In this document: one piece after another, positions 36,930 through 45,825 of the stretch
Numbering within the stretch: the stretch's first letter is position 1
Layout: each line of letters starts with the position of its first letter
Source: Pelomonas sp. CA6
GTDB lineage: Bacteria; Pseudomonadota; Gammaproteobacteria; Burkholderiales; Burkholderiaceae_C
DNA: 64,000 bases
NCBI RefSeq assembly: GCF_022549225.1
Contig: NZ_JAKZFD010000006.1
Location: forward strand, 62,001-126,000
Direction of reading: 5' to 3'
Position numbers and translations under genes: made by a program
The notes under the pieces: generated by a model
Told to the model about the DNA's origin: nothing
The model's database searches: none
The model's input: only the letters and a program-made list of their open reading frames with translations

Positions 36930-37742
36930 CTAGGTCCGCGTGGCCGTGATGAAGGCCGGCGGTGGCGGGCTGCCGGCCGACAGGGTGAGCACGTCATAGC
37001 CGGTGTCGGTGACGACGATGGTGTGTTCCCATTGCGCCGACAACGAACGATCCTTGGTGACGATGGTCCAGCCGTCACCCATCTCGCGGATCTCGCGGCG
37101 GCCGGCGTTGATCATGGGCTCGATGGTGAACACCATGCCGGGCACCAGCTCTTCCAGCGTGCCCGGGCGGCCGTAGTGCAGCACCTGCGGCTCTTCGTGG
37201 AATTTCTTCCCGATGCCATGGCCGCAGAATTCGCGCACGACGGAGAAACCGGCGTTCTCGGCAAAAGTCTGGATCGCATGGCCGATGTCGCCCAGGCGCG
37301 CGCCGGGCTTGACCTTGGCGATGCCGCGCCACATGGCTTCGTAGGTGAAGCTGCACAGGCGCTTGGCGGCGATGGAGCCCTCGCCGACGATGAACATGCG
37401 GCTGGTGTCACCGTGCCAGCCATCCTTGATCACGGTAACGTCGATGTTGACGATGTCGCCGTTCTTCAGCGGCCGGTCGTTGGGAATGCCGTGGCAGACC
37501 TGGTGGTTGACCGAGGTGCAGATCGCCGCGGGGAAGGGCGGGTAGCCGGGCGGCTGGTAGCCAATGGTGGCCGAGATCGCGCCCTGCACCTCGAGGATGT
37601 GGTGGCGTGCGAGGTCGTCCAGCTGCTGCGTCGTGACCCCGGGCTTCACATGCGGCGTCAGCATGTCCAGCACTTCGGAGGCCAGACGGCCGGCAACGCG
37701 CATGGCGTCGATGTCGGCGCCGGTCTTGATCGTGATCGTCAT
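36930..37742 (-). CDS. map: Type I methionine aminopeptidase
   Basis: This 270-residue enzyme removes N-terminal methionine from nascent proteins. Substrate/metal residues are His84 in CHGIPNDRPL, Asp101 in NIDVTV, Asp112 in WHGDTSRMF, a histidine in EFCGHGIGKKFHEEP, and glutamates in FTIEPMI and WEHTIVV. The start at 37742 gives the expected N-terminus. Eleven bases separate it from uppP upstream on the same strand. The C-terminal tail SAGSPPPPAFI is slightly longer than in E. coli. Confidence 0.96.
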   Translation of the reverse strand: MTITIKTGADIDAMRVAGRLASEVLDMLTPHVKPGVTTQQLDDLARHHILEVQGAISATIGYQPPGYPPFPAAICTSVNHQVCHGIPNDRPLKNGDIVNIDVTVIKDGWHGDTSRMFIVGEGSIAAKRLCSFTYEAMWRGIAKVKPGARLGDIGHAIQTFAENAGFSVVREFCGHGIGKKFHEEPQVLHYGRPGTLEELVPGMVFTIEPMINAGRREIREMGDGWTIVTKDRSLSAQWEHTIVVTDTGYDVLTLSAGSPPPPAFITATRT

Positions 37743-37752
37743 GGGCTTGATT

Positions 37753-38577
37753 TTAGTCGGCCCACACCACCAGTCCGCTCCAGGCCGTGGCCAAGACCAC
37801 GATGCCGAAGGCGATGCGGTACCAGGCGAAGGGCACGAAGCTGTGCGAGGAGATGTAGCGCAGCAGCCAGCGCACGCAGATCCAGGCACTGACGAAGGAG
37901 AACAGCAGGCCCACGCCGAACAGCGGGATGTCCGCGGCCGACAGCAGCGCGCGCTCCTTGTAGAGGCTGTACAGCCCGGCGCCGATCAGCGTCGGGATGG
38001 CGAGGAAGAAGGAGAAGTCGGTGGCCGCCTTGCGCGACAGGCCCAGCAGCATGCCGCCGATGATGGTGGCGCCGGAGCGGCTGGTCCCCGGCACCATGGC
38101 CAGGCACTGCACCAGCCCCACCTTCAGCGCGTCCAGCGGCCCCATCTGGTCCACGTCCTGCACGCGCACGGCCGACGGCGGACGGCGCTCCGCCCACAGG
38201 ATGATCAGGCCGCCCAGGATGAAGGTGGAGGCGACCACGGTGGGCGTGAACAGATGGGCCTTGATCGCCTTGCCGAACAGCAGGCCCAGCACCACGGCGG
38301 GCAGGAAGCCGATCGCGACATTGAGCACGAAGCGGCGCGCGCGCGCGTCGCTGCCCAGGCCGGCCGCCGTGTCGCGCAGCCGCTGCCAGTAGACGATGAT
38401 CACCGCCAGGATGGCGCCGGTCTGGATCGCGATGTCGAAGACCTTGCTCTTGTCGTCGTCGAAGCCGAGCAGCGAGCCCGCGAGGATCAGGTGGCCGGTG
38501 GAGGAAATGGGCAGGAATTCGGTCAGGCCTTCGACGATGCCCATCAGGGCGGCCTTGATCAACAGCACGACGTCCAA
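37753..38577 (-). CDS. uppP: Undecaprenyl-diphosphatase UppP/BacA
   Basis: This 274-residue integral membrane protein recycles undecaprenyl pyrophosphate for peptidoglycan and other polymers. Motif 1 is [22 protein letters not shown] with both glutamates. Motif 2 is [35 protein letters not shown]. About eight helices are visible and length is normal. A GGAGGTC site precedes the ATG. It probably leads a uppP-map-glnD-selU transcript on the minus strand. Confidence 0.96.
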   Translation of the reverse strand: MDVVLLIKAALMGIVEGLTEFLPISSTGHLILAGSLLGFDDDKSKVFDIAIQTGAILAVIIVYWQRLRDTAAGLGSDARARRFVLNVAIGFLPAVVLGLLFGKAIKAHLFTPTVVASTFILGGLIILWAERRPPSAVRVQDVDQMGPLDALKVGLVQCLAMVPGTSRSGATIIGGMLLGLSRKAATDFSFFLAIPTLIGAGLYSLYKERALLSAADIPLFGVGLLFSFVSAWICVRWLLRYISSHSFVPFAWYRIAFGIVVLATAWSGLVVWAD

Positions 38578-38685
38578 GACACGGACCTCCTAGCGAATGG
38601 AACTTCAGACGGCCCAGGGCGGCCGGCGAGCGCGGATCATAGCGGCGCGACCGCGCGGGCATGCGCCCACGGGCCGGGCCGCGGC

Positions 38686-38713
38686 GAAAAAAAGCCAGCC
38701 CCGCGGGCTGGCT
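38686..38713 (-). terminator. Terminator downstream of the PEP-CTERM gene
   Basis: AGCCAGCCC pairs with GGGCTGGCT (38693-38701 with 38705-38713) around a three-base loop. The minus strand continues with seven T. It separates the PEP-CTERM gene from uppP. Confidence 0.85.
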
Positions 38714-38736
38714 GTGGTGTCATCGCAAACCCGGGT

Positions 38737-39588
38737 TCAGCGGGTGCTGCCGCCCTTGCGGCGCAGGCTGAAGACGCCGAACAGCGCCATGCCGGCCAGG
38801 GCCAGCGAGCCCGGCTCGGGCACGTTGTTGCTGTTGCCGGCGGCGGTCACGCGCAGGAAGGACTGCGAGGCGAAGTTGTTGCTCTGGTAGACCGTGTAGG
38901 TGTAGTTGGTCGTGGCCGACAGGTCGGTGCCGTTGACGTTGCTCCAGTTGCCGGAGGCCAGGGCGCTCAGATAGGCGTCGACCTGGGTCTTCAGCGACGC
39001 GTTGGGCGTGGCGGCCGCGGTATTGAAGCGCAGGCCGCCGGCGGTGCTGCTGTAGTTGCTCTCGCCTTCGAGCTCCCACACCGCCCACTGGAAGGCGGCG
39101 ACCTTGGTGTCGTTGCCCGACTTGGTGGGGTCGGCCTCGGCGTAGGCATGCGCGTACAGCTCGGTCAGCTTGGACAGCACGGTGGCCTCGTTGCGAGCGA
39201 TGTACTTGTTGCCCGACGCCGGGTTGGTGTAGGTGCTGCTGGTGTAGCTACCCTGCGAGAACTGGGCCTTGTATTCGCTGGAGCCGGTGGGTGTCAGCCA
39301 GTCCGACAGGCTCATGGTCGTGTAGGACGAGGGCAGGTCGGTGCTGGTCAGCGGGTCCACGCAATAGACCCAGAAGGATTCATTGCTGCTGGTGTCGGTG
39401 ACCTTCTGGGAGCGGAAGCTCGCCGAGCGCGAGCTGTCGCCGAAGTAGACGGTGGCGCTGGTGCCCTTGGTCTGGTTGGCGCTGCTGAGGTTGGCGTTGC
39501 CCGCCTGAGCCTGCAGGGCCCCGAGGGCGAAGCCCATGGCCAGCAGCAGTTGGACGGCAGTCTTGGTCGGCGCGGCAATGGCGGGCAT
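38737..39588 (-). CDS. PEP-CTERM sorting-domain secreted protein
   Basis: This 283-residue exported protein has an N-terminal signal (LLLAMGFALGALQAQAG), a Ser/Thr/Asn-rich body, and the C-terminal sorting tag VPEPGSLALAGMALFGVFSLRRK. The tag is a PEP motif, a membrane helix and basic residues. It is a substrate type for exosortase/XrtA, which cleaves at the tag and delivers the protein to the outer surface or EPS. GGAGAAG precedes the ATG at 39588. The neighbouring PrsT gene supports this pathway. No exosortase is in the window. The body has no recognised enzyme domain. Confidence 0.9.
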   Translation of the reverse strand: MPAIAAPTKTAVQLLLAMGFALGALQAQAGNANLSSANQTKGTSATVYFGDSSRSASFRSQKVTDTSSNESFWVYCVDPLTSTDLPSSYTTMSLSDWLTPTGSSEYKAQFSQGSYTSSTYTNPASGNKYIARNEATVLSKLTELYAHAYAEADPTKSGNDTKVAAFQWAVWELEGESNYSSTAGGLRFNTAAATPNASLKTQVDAYLSALASGNWSNVNGTDLSATTNYTYTVYQSNNFASQSFLRVTAAGNSNNVPEPGSLALAGMALFGVFSLRRKGGSTR

Positions 39589-39737
39589 GTGTTCTTCTCC
39601 CTGGTGTCGGTCTGGAGTCGGGCGGCGGCCGGCACGGACCGGTCGCAGCTGGGGCGCAAGCGTAACAAGTCGTAGATCGCCCACAACCCCACGACCCGGG
39701 GGGCTGTGGCGCCGATGCGGGGTTTGTGTGGACGAGA

Positions 39738-42563
39738 TCACAGTCCCAGATCCTTGCGCAGCTGTTGGACGGCCGGCGGCAGCGCGCGCCCACCGGCGTT
39801 GGCGACGACCACGGCCAGCTCCTCCCTGGCCTCGGCCTTGCGGCCGACCTGGGCCAGCGCGCTGGCGAGGTGGAAGCGGATGTCCATCTGCGCCGGGTTG
39901 CGCAGGCGCGCGGCGCGCAGGTGGCGCAGTGCGCCCGACGGGTCGCCCCGCTGCACCAGGATCCAACCCAGGGCGTCGGCCACCTCGGGGTCGTCCGGCG
40001 CGGCGGCCAGGGCCTTCTCGGCCAAAGCCTGGGCACCGGGGTCCTTGAGCTGCTGCAGCACCTGGGCCTGGCGGCTCATCAGCGAGGCGTTGCCCGGCTC
40101 CGCGGCCAGCAGGCGCTGCAGCGAGGCCTTGGCCGCGTCGTGGCGGCCCGCCAGCACCTGCAGTTCCGCGACGGCCTTGAGGGCATTGCGGTCGGCCGGG
40201 TTCTTGGCGCTCCATCCCTCGATGAAGGCGAGGGCCTTGGGCAGGTCGCCCGCGGCCAGCTGGGCCTGGGTCACGAGGATGGCCGTGGCGGTGTTGGGTG
40301 CCTTGTCCATCGCGCCGCGATAACTGTTCAGCGCGGCGGGGAACAGGCCGCGCGACATCGCGACATGGCCGCTGGTGATCAGCGCCGGCACGCTGCCCGC
40401 GTGCTTGGCATTGAGGGCGGCCAGCGCGCTGTCGACCTTGGCCGGCTGGCCACGCTTGGCCGCGATCTCGACGCGCAGGGTCAGCGCGCCCAGGTCGTCG
40501 GGGCTGGCCTGCAGCGCCTTCTGCACGTTGTACTCGGCGCCGTCCAGGTTGCCGGCGGCGAGCTGCAGCCGGCCGATCGCGGTCTGCTTGCCGGCGTCGA
40601 ACTCGGCCAGCTTGGTCGCCTCCTGCAGGCGCAGCCGGGCATTGCGCGCATCGCCGGCGGCCAGATAGGCGCGTGCCTCCGCCACCTGCACGGTCAGGTG
40701 GCTGGGGTATTTGGCGCCCAGGGCCTTGGCGGCTTCCAGCGCCTTGGCGCTCTGGCGCTGCTCATTCAGCACTTCGATCAGCGCGAGGCCGGCGCGCGGG
40801 TCGCCGCGCTGCAGCTCACTGGCGCGCTCCAGCAGCGGCTGGGCCTGCTCCAGCCGTCCGGCGCGGTATTCCAGCACGCCGGTCTGGAAGAGGATCTCGG
40901 CGTCGTCGCGGTTGGCGGCCAGCAGCGGCGCCAGCCGCGCGCGCGCGGCGTCGAAGCGGCGTTCCTCCATGTCCAGCCAGGCCAGGCTCTGCACCGAGGG
41001 GCGGAAGGACGGGTCCTTCTTGAGCACCTGCTCGAAGGCCTCGCGGGCGCCGCGTTTGTCGCCGATGCGGCCCTTCATGTTGCCGAGGAAGTTCAGCAAG
41101 GCCAGGTTGGCTGGATCGCGCTTGAGCAGCGACTCCGCCGTCTGCACTGCCTTGGCGGTCTGGCCCTGGCTGGCGTAAATCATGGTCAGCTGCATGCCGG
41201 CGCGCGCATCGGCGACGTTGGCGGCGAAAGCCTTTTCCAGGTTGGCCAGGCCTTCGCGGCCTTGTCCCAGCGCGAGCTGGCTGAAGCCCAGCGCCTGCAT
41301 GGCTTCGGGGGCGCCCCCCTGGGCTACGGCCTTTTCCAGCAGTTCACTGGCCTGCAGATAGCGCTTGCGCGCCATCTGCACCGTGCCCAGCAGGTACATC
41401 ACGCGGGTGTCGCTGGGGTCGGCGCGCTGCAGGTTTTCCAGCAGCGGCTGGGCCACGTTGTAGTCCTGCGCGCGCACGGCGATGGAGGCCAGCAGCAGCT
41501 GGCCGGCATAGTGGCGCGGGTTGAGGCTGAGCAGCGACTTCAGCAGCTCGCGCGCCTTTTCGCCGTTGTCCAGCGCGTTCTGCGCCAGCGCGCCGGCCAG
41601 CAGCAGCGGTTCGCTGGCCTGCAGCGCGCCGGGCGGCACGGCATCGAGCAGGCTGGCCGCCTCTTCGTAGGCGGCACGCGCGGCCGGGTCCTTGCGGCGC
41701 TCCAGCAGCGTGGCGCGCATGTAGGAGGCGCGCGGGTCGCGCAGGTCCCAGGTCTTGAGCTGGGCGAGGTCGCGTTCGGCGTCGGCCTCGCGGCCCAGGG
41801 TCAGCAGCACGGCTGCGCGCGAGACCAGGGCATCGACATGGCGCGGTTCCAGCTTCAGCGCCTGGTCGTGGGCGGCCAGCGCCCCCTTGAGGTCGCCGGT
41901 GGCGTGCAGCATGGAGCCCAGCGTGTACCAGGCGGCGGCGCTTTGCGGCGCCAGTTCGGTGGCCTTGCGGGCCGCGGCCTTGGCGGGTTCGCGCTCGCCC
42001 TGGCGCAGCAGCAGCGGCGCCTCGGCGATCAAGGGCACCGGCGAACGCGGCGCGGCGGCGCGCGCCTCGGTGAAGCTGCGCCGCGCCTCGGCCGCATCGC
42101 CCTGCAGCGCCTGGGCCGAGCCGCGCAGCGTCAGCACCTCGGCCTGGAGGTTGGGCGGCAGGCCGGCGGGGGAGATTTCGGCGAGCAGCTTCTTGCGTTC
42201 GCCCAGCAGCGTGTACAGCTCGCCCAGCGGCAGCATCAGCTCGCTGCGGCTGACGCCCTGCTTGCGCGCCTCCTCGAACGCGGCTTCGGCGGCGCGCAGT
42301 TCGCCGGAGCGCAGCAGCACCTTGCCCAGCAGCAGATGGGCGGCGAGCAGGCGCTGGTCCTCGCGGATCGCGTTCTTCAGCTGAATCGCGGCGCCGGGCA
42401 GGTCCTTGGACTCGTAGCGCTGCAGCGCGTCTTCGTAGAAGCGGGCCGCCTTGTCGGGCGTGGCCCCGGCCCAGCCCGACAGGGCCAACAGCGCGGCGCA
42501 GGCGCTGGCGCGCAGCAGGGGGGGGGACGGGCGGGAGGAACGTAGGCGCGGTCTCTCAAGCAT
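39738..42563 (-). CDS. prsT: XrtA/PEP-CTERM system TPR protein PrsT
   Basis: This 941-residue exported protein is made almost wholly of tetratricopeptide repeats, with the PrsT opening ATPDKAARFYEDALQRYESKDLPGAAIQLKNAIRED. It belongs to the PEP-CTERM/EPS locus protein PrsT. A signal peptide (LLALSGWAGA) is clear, but no lipobox cysteine follows, although the family is often called a lipoprotein. It stands 149 bases upstream of the PEP-CTERM protein on the same strand, so the two are likely linked. The rest of the EPS locus is not here. Confidence 0.9.
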   Translation of the reverse strand: MLERPRLRSSRPSPPLLRASACAALLALSGWAGATPDKAARFYEDALQRYESKDLPGAAIQLKNAIREDQRLLAAHLLLGKVLLRSGELRAAEAAFEEARKQGVSRSELMLPLGELYTLLGERKKLLAEISPAGLPPNLQAEVLTLRGSAQALQGDAAEARRSFTEARAAAPRSPVPLIAEAPLLLRQGEREPAKAAARKATELAPQSAAAWYTLGSMLHATGDLKGALAAHDQALKLEPRHVDALVSRAAVLLTLGREADAERDLAQLKTWDLRDPRASYMRATLLERRKDPAARAAYEEAASLLDAVPPGALQASEPLLLAGALAQNALDNGEKARELLKSLLSLNPRHYAGQLLLASIAVRAQDYNVAQPLLENLQRADPSDTRVMYLLGTVQMARKRYLQASELLEKAVAQGGAPEAMQALGFSQLALGQGREGLANLEKAFAANVADARAGMQLTMIYASQGQTAKAVQTAESLLKRDPANLALLNFLGNMKGRIGDKRGAREAFEQVLKKDPSFRPSVQSLAWLDMEERRFDAARARLAPLLAANRDDAEILFQTGVLEYRAGRLEQAQPLLERASELQRGDPRAGLALIEVLNEQRQSAKALEAAKALGAKYPSHLTVQVAEARAYLAAGDARNARLRLQEATKLAEFDAGKQTAIGRLQLAAGNLDGAEYNVQKALQASPDDLGALTLRVEIAAKRGQPAKVDSALAALNAKHAGSVPALITSGHVAMSRGLFPAALNSYRGAMDKAPNTATAILVTQAQLAAGDLPKALAFIEGWSAKNPADRNALKAVAELQVLAGRHDAAKASLQRLLAAEPGNASLMSRQAQVLQQLKDPGAQALAEKALAAAPDDPEVADALGWILVQRGDPSGALRHLRAARLRNPAQMDIRFHLASALAQVGRKAEAREELAVVVANAGGRALPPAVQQLRKDLGL

Positions 42564-42726
42564 GGGCGGCAGTATCCGGGATCACCGCGCGCGGCCGGAC
42601 GCTCGCTTGAGGGGGCGTCACGGCCGAACGGTGATTTATTCCCTGGCCGCGGCGTCGTCTTCCAAAAGGCCACGAGCCGCTCGCCGGGGGCTGCCTCCGC
42701 GTGGCTTCGACGTCGGAGACGGTCAC

Positions 42727-43893
42727 TCAGAACGACTGGCGCACACCGACCGCCAGGCCCCTGGGGTCGGCGCCCGGCTGGGCGGCGGCCACCAGCGCAT
42801 CGCTGGCGTAGAGGCTGAAGGATGCATTCGCGCCGTTGAACAACCGGCCATAGTTGGCATACACGACCGTCTGTTTGGACAGGCTGTAGAGGGTGCCCAG
42901 CCCCAGCACCGTGCCCTTGCGCGCGGCGGTGCCGGCCGGACCGTCCTGATGCAGGCGCTGCAACTGCCCCAGCAGCAGGATCTGGCCCATGCTGACCGAG
43001 GCACCCAACCAGGCGTTGCGGGCGCGCTGAGGCGCGCCGACCTGCCAGTAGCCGCCGGCGACGGTGAGCGCGCCCAGCGTGTAGCGCGCGCCCAGCAGCA
43101 GGTCCTTGCGTTGGGCCGTCGCACCGGTGAAGGCCGATGGCGAGCCGCCGACCACGGGATAGGTCAGCGCCTGGTAGGACGCGTTCAGGCTGAGTCGCTC
43201 CGTCGTGTAGTCGACACCCAGGCCGACGAACTCGTTGGCATGGCGGGGCGGGCTGGCCGCATCGCCGCCAGCACTCTCGGAACCCAGGCTGTAGGCGACG
43301 CGCCCGCTGAGGCCGTCCCAGGATGGCGAGCGGTAGAACAGCGCATTGCTGACGCGTGCCCAGCGCTCGACCCCGCCGGCCAGCGGCACGATCGCCTGCA
43401 GGTTGCCGAACAGCCCGAAGCGGAAGATGTCGGACTCCAGTCCGGCATAGAACAGTGGGGTGTAGTCGCGCCCCAGGCTCAGCGAGCCGTAGGTGCTGCT
43501 CTCCAGTCCCACGATGGCGCGCCGGTTGAAGCCCGTCCCGACCCCGCCATTGGGCGCCTGAGGCGTGGCCGTGGCCGGGTTGCCGGCATAGGGCTTGGCC
43601 GCGCCGGTGTCCATGTCCAGCCCGGCTTCGAGCGTGAAGAAGGCCTTGACGCCATGACCCAGTTCCTCGCCGCCGCGCAGGCCCCAGCGCGAGGCCGCGA
43701 GCACGCCCGAGCCCACGCCCTTGACGCTGGCACCGCCGGGCGCGCCGGTGCTGGTGGCCGTGATGGCGGCGTCGACGAGTCCGTAGAGGGACAGGGTTTG
43801 CGCCTGGGCCGGTGTGCCCTGCAGGGCCAGCAGCAGGGGCAGCAGGCCCAGCGAGGCGTGGCGCCGGGGGCGGCGCAGCTTGGAATTCTTCAT
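42727..43893 (-). CDS. Gram-negative general porin
   Basis: This 388-residue outer-membrane protein has a signal peptide (LLPLLLALQGTPAQAQ), the betaproteobacterial porin opening SLYGLVDAAITATS, and RWGLRGGEELGHGVKAFFTLEAG. The alternating beta strands end in the mandatory C-terminal Phe (VGVRQSF). Start M at 43893 has GGAG upstream; the longer reading from 43992 adds a non-signal leader. It follows the amidohydrolase, GAF and MFS genes on the same strand, so it may admit the same compound. Confidence 0.9.
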   Translation of the reverse strand: MKNSKLRRPRRHASLGLLPLLLALQGTPAQAQTLSLYGLVDAAITATSTGAPGGASVKGVGSGVLAASRWGLRGGEELGHGVKAFFTLEAGLDMDTGAAKPYAGNPATATPQAPNGGVGTGFNRRAIVGLESSTYGSLSLGRDYTPLFYAGLESDIFRFGLFGNLQAIVPLAGGVERWARVSNALFYRSPSWDGLSGRVAYSLGSESAGGDAASPPRHANEFVGLGVDYTTERLSLNASYQALTYPVVGGSPSAFTGATAQRKDLLLGARYTLGALTVAGGYWQVGAPQRARNAWLGASVSMGQILLLGQLQRLHQDGPAGTAARKGTVLGLGTLYSLSKQTVVYANYGRLFNGANASFSLYASDALVAAAQPGADPRGLAVGVRQSF

Positions 43894-44039
43894 CGCGTTG
43901 TCTCCAGTGAGGGGTTGAGAAAGTGCACGGACACGCCCAGGCTCCCGCCGCCACGGGGCCCTGAGGGCTTGTGGCGGGCACTGCATCGGCATCTCGGTAC
44001 GGGTGCCGGGCGCCAGGTGTCAGGCCCCGGCGCGCCGGG

Positions 44040-45287
44040 TCACAGGGCCTGGAACTCCACGACGCCCCCTTTCATGACCAGGGGGATGTGCTCGCCCTGG
44101 CCGAGCAGGCAGTCGATGCTGCGCAGCGGATTGCCATCCACCAGCAGCAAGTCCGCGAGCGCGCCCGGCGCGAGGCGTCCCAGCCGCTGGCCCATGCCCA
44201 GCAGCTCGGCGCCGACCACCGTGGCGCTGGCGATCACCTCGGCCGGCGACAGCACCTGGGTGCGCAAACGGAACTCGTCGCTCTGCAGCCGGTGAGAGGC
44301 CCCGAGCAGGTCGGTGCCGAAGCCCATCGGCACACCGGCGGCCTTGAGGATCTCCAGCGCGCGCAGCCCGGCATCGCGCACCTCGGCCACCTTGGCGACG
44401 CTGGCCGGCGGCAGCCCCAGCGAGGCGCCTTCGGTTGCCAGCGCGTCATAGGTGACCAGCGTGGGCACCGCGTAGGTGCCGCACTGGGCCATCACGCCGG
44501 CGCTCTGGGCGTCGACCCGGTTGGCATGCTCGATGCTGCGGACGCCGCAGCGCGCGGCCCGCGCGATGGTGGCCGGCGTGTAGGCGTGCGCGAGCACATA
44601 GGTCTGGCGGCCCGCCGCTTCGGCGACGATGGCGCGGATCTCGTCCTCGCTGTAGCCGAAGGCCTCGATGGGATCGGTGGGCGAGGCCACGCCGCCCGAC
44701 GCCATGATCTTGATCTGGTCGGCGCCCATCTGCAGTTCCTCGCGCGCGGCCTTGCGCACCGCGTCCACGCCGTCGGCGACGCGCGCGATCTCGCCGACGC
44801 GCGCGCAATTGGGGCAGAGGCTGGCGGCGGTGAGGTAGTCCGAGCGGGCGCGCGCGTCGCCATGCCCGCCCGTCTGGCTCAGCGCGCGGCCCGACACGAA
44901 GAGCCGCGGGCCCTGGATCAAGCCGGCCTCCATCGCCTGCTTGAACGCGGCCCCGGCGCCGCCCGCGTCGCGCACGGTGGTGAAGCCGCGCCGCAGCATG
45001 CCCCGCAGGATGGGCACGCTGCGCAAGGTCACCAGGACATTGGGCAGATGCGCCTGCAGTGCCAGGTTCAGCTCCACCGCGATCACATGCACATGCAGGT
45101 CAATCAGCCCCGGCATCACCGTCCTGCCGCCGGCGTCGATGACGCGGGCATGGCCCGCCGCCAGGGGACGGTCGGAGACCTCGCGAATCGTGTCGCCCTC
45201 GATCAGCAGGTCGTGGCGGTCCAGCAGCTCCGCCTGCAGGGGGTCGAGCAGCCGGGCGTTCTTGATCAGTGTGGTGTTGCGGATCAT
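44040..45287 (-). CDS. Metal-dependent amidohydrolase family enzyme
   Basis: This 415-residue TIM-barrel hydrolase carries the metal-ligand motif GLIDLHVHVIAVE and a probable carboxylated lysine in QIKIMASGGVASP. Further ligands are in VLAHAYTP and SIEHANRV, and the catalytic Asp is in GFGTDLLG. This is the imidazolonepropionase/Xaa-Pro dipeptidase-like (PotA-type aryldialkyl/prolidase) branch of amidohydrolases. It could hydrolyse cyclic amides, lactams or dipeptides; the substrate is not deducible. It sits with an MFS transporter and porin, so it may start breakdown of an imported compound. Confidence 0.87.
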   Translation of the reverse strand: MIRNTTLIKNARLLDPLQAELLDRHDLLIEGDTIREVSDRPLAAGHARVIDAGGRTVMPGLIDLHVHVIAVELNLALQAHLPNVLVTLRSVPILRGMLRRGFTTVRDAGGAGAAFKQAMEAGLIQGPRLFVSGRALSQTGGHGDARARSDYLTAASLCPNCARVGEIARVADGVDAVRKAAREELQMGADQIKIMASGGVASPTDPIEAFGYSEDEIRAIVAEAAGRQTYVLAHAYTPATIARAARCGVRSIEHANRVDAQSAGVMAQCGTYAVPTLVTYDALATEGASLGLPPASVAKVAEVRDAGLRALEILKAAGVPMGFGTDLLGASHRLQSDEFRLRTQVLSPAEVIASATVVGAELLGMGQRLGRLAPGALADLLLVDGNPLRSIDCLLGQGEHIPLVMKGGVVEFQAL

Positions 45288-45293
45288 GGAGGT

Positions 45294-45809
45294 TCAGAAA
45301 CAGGCTCTTGCGGGCGCCCGCAGCGCGGGCAGGGCGAGTTGGGCCAGCACCAGGCCGAAGGCCAGATGGGCGGGGCGGTACCAGCCCTCCTGGTGCAGCA
45401 GGTTCAACGTGCCCAGGGTTTCGCCCTGCCAGCACACCGGCAGGTTCAGCGCGCTGGCGCAGCCCAGCGACAGGATCTGCGCATGGTCTGCAAAGGTGGC
45501 GCGAATGTCGTCGGCGTCGCGGGCGATGTAGGGCTCGCCGCGCTCCAGCACCTGGGCCACCCACGGCGAATCGGCGATTGGCTTGCTGCCGTTCAGGGGA
45601 TAGGCGTCGGGCTGGCTGGTGTAGACGCGCTGCGCCTGGCGCGCGTGGCGGTCGAAGCGCAACACCGTGAACAGCCGGTGGCCCAGCACCGCCGCCGCCG
45701 CCTCGTTGAGTGCTTCAAAGACCGCGCCTGGGTGGCGCCCCTGTTGCGCATGGGATTGCGCGACCCGGGACAGCCAGGCCACGGGCATGGATTCGGAGCT
45801 GTGGTTCAT
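45294..45809 (-). CDS. Single GAF-domain protein
   Basis: This 171-residue protein is essentially one GAF domain (HRLFTVLRFDRHARQAQRVYTSQPDAYPLNGSKPI through LNLPVCWQGETLGTLNLLHQEGWY). It lies in the cytosol between the MFS and amidohydrolase genes, with gaps of 16 and 6 bases. GAF domains bind small ligands. The usual free-methionine-R-sulfoxide-reductase cysteine pattern is not evident. It may sense or process the transported compound, but this is a guess. Confidence 0.8.
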   Translation of the reverse strand: MNHSSESMPVAWLSRVAQSHAQQGRHPGAVFEALNEAAAAVLGHRLFTVLRFDRHARQAQRVYTSQPDAYPLNGSKPIADSPWVAQVLERGEPYIARDADDIRATFADHAQILSLGCASALNLPVCWQGETLGTLNLLHQEGWYRPAHLAFGLVLAQLALPALRAPARACF

Positions 45810-45825
45810 GGCGGGGCTCCGGTGC

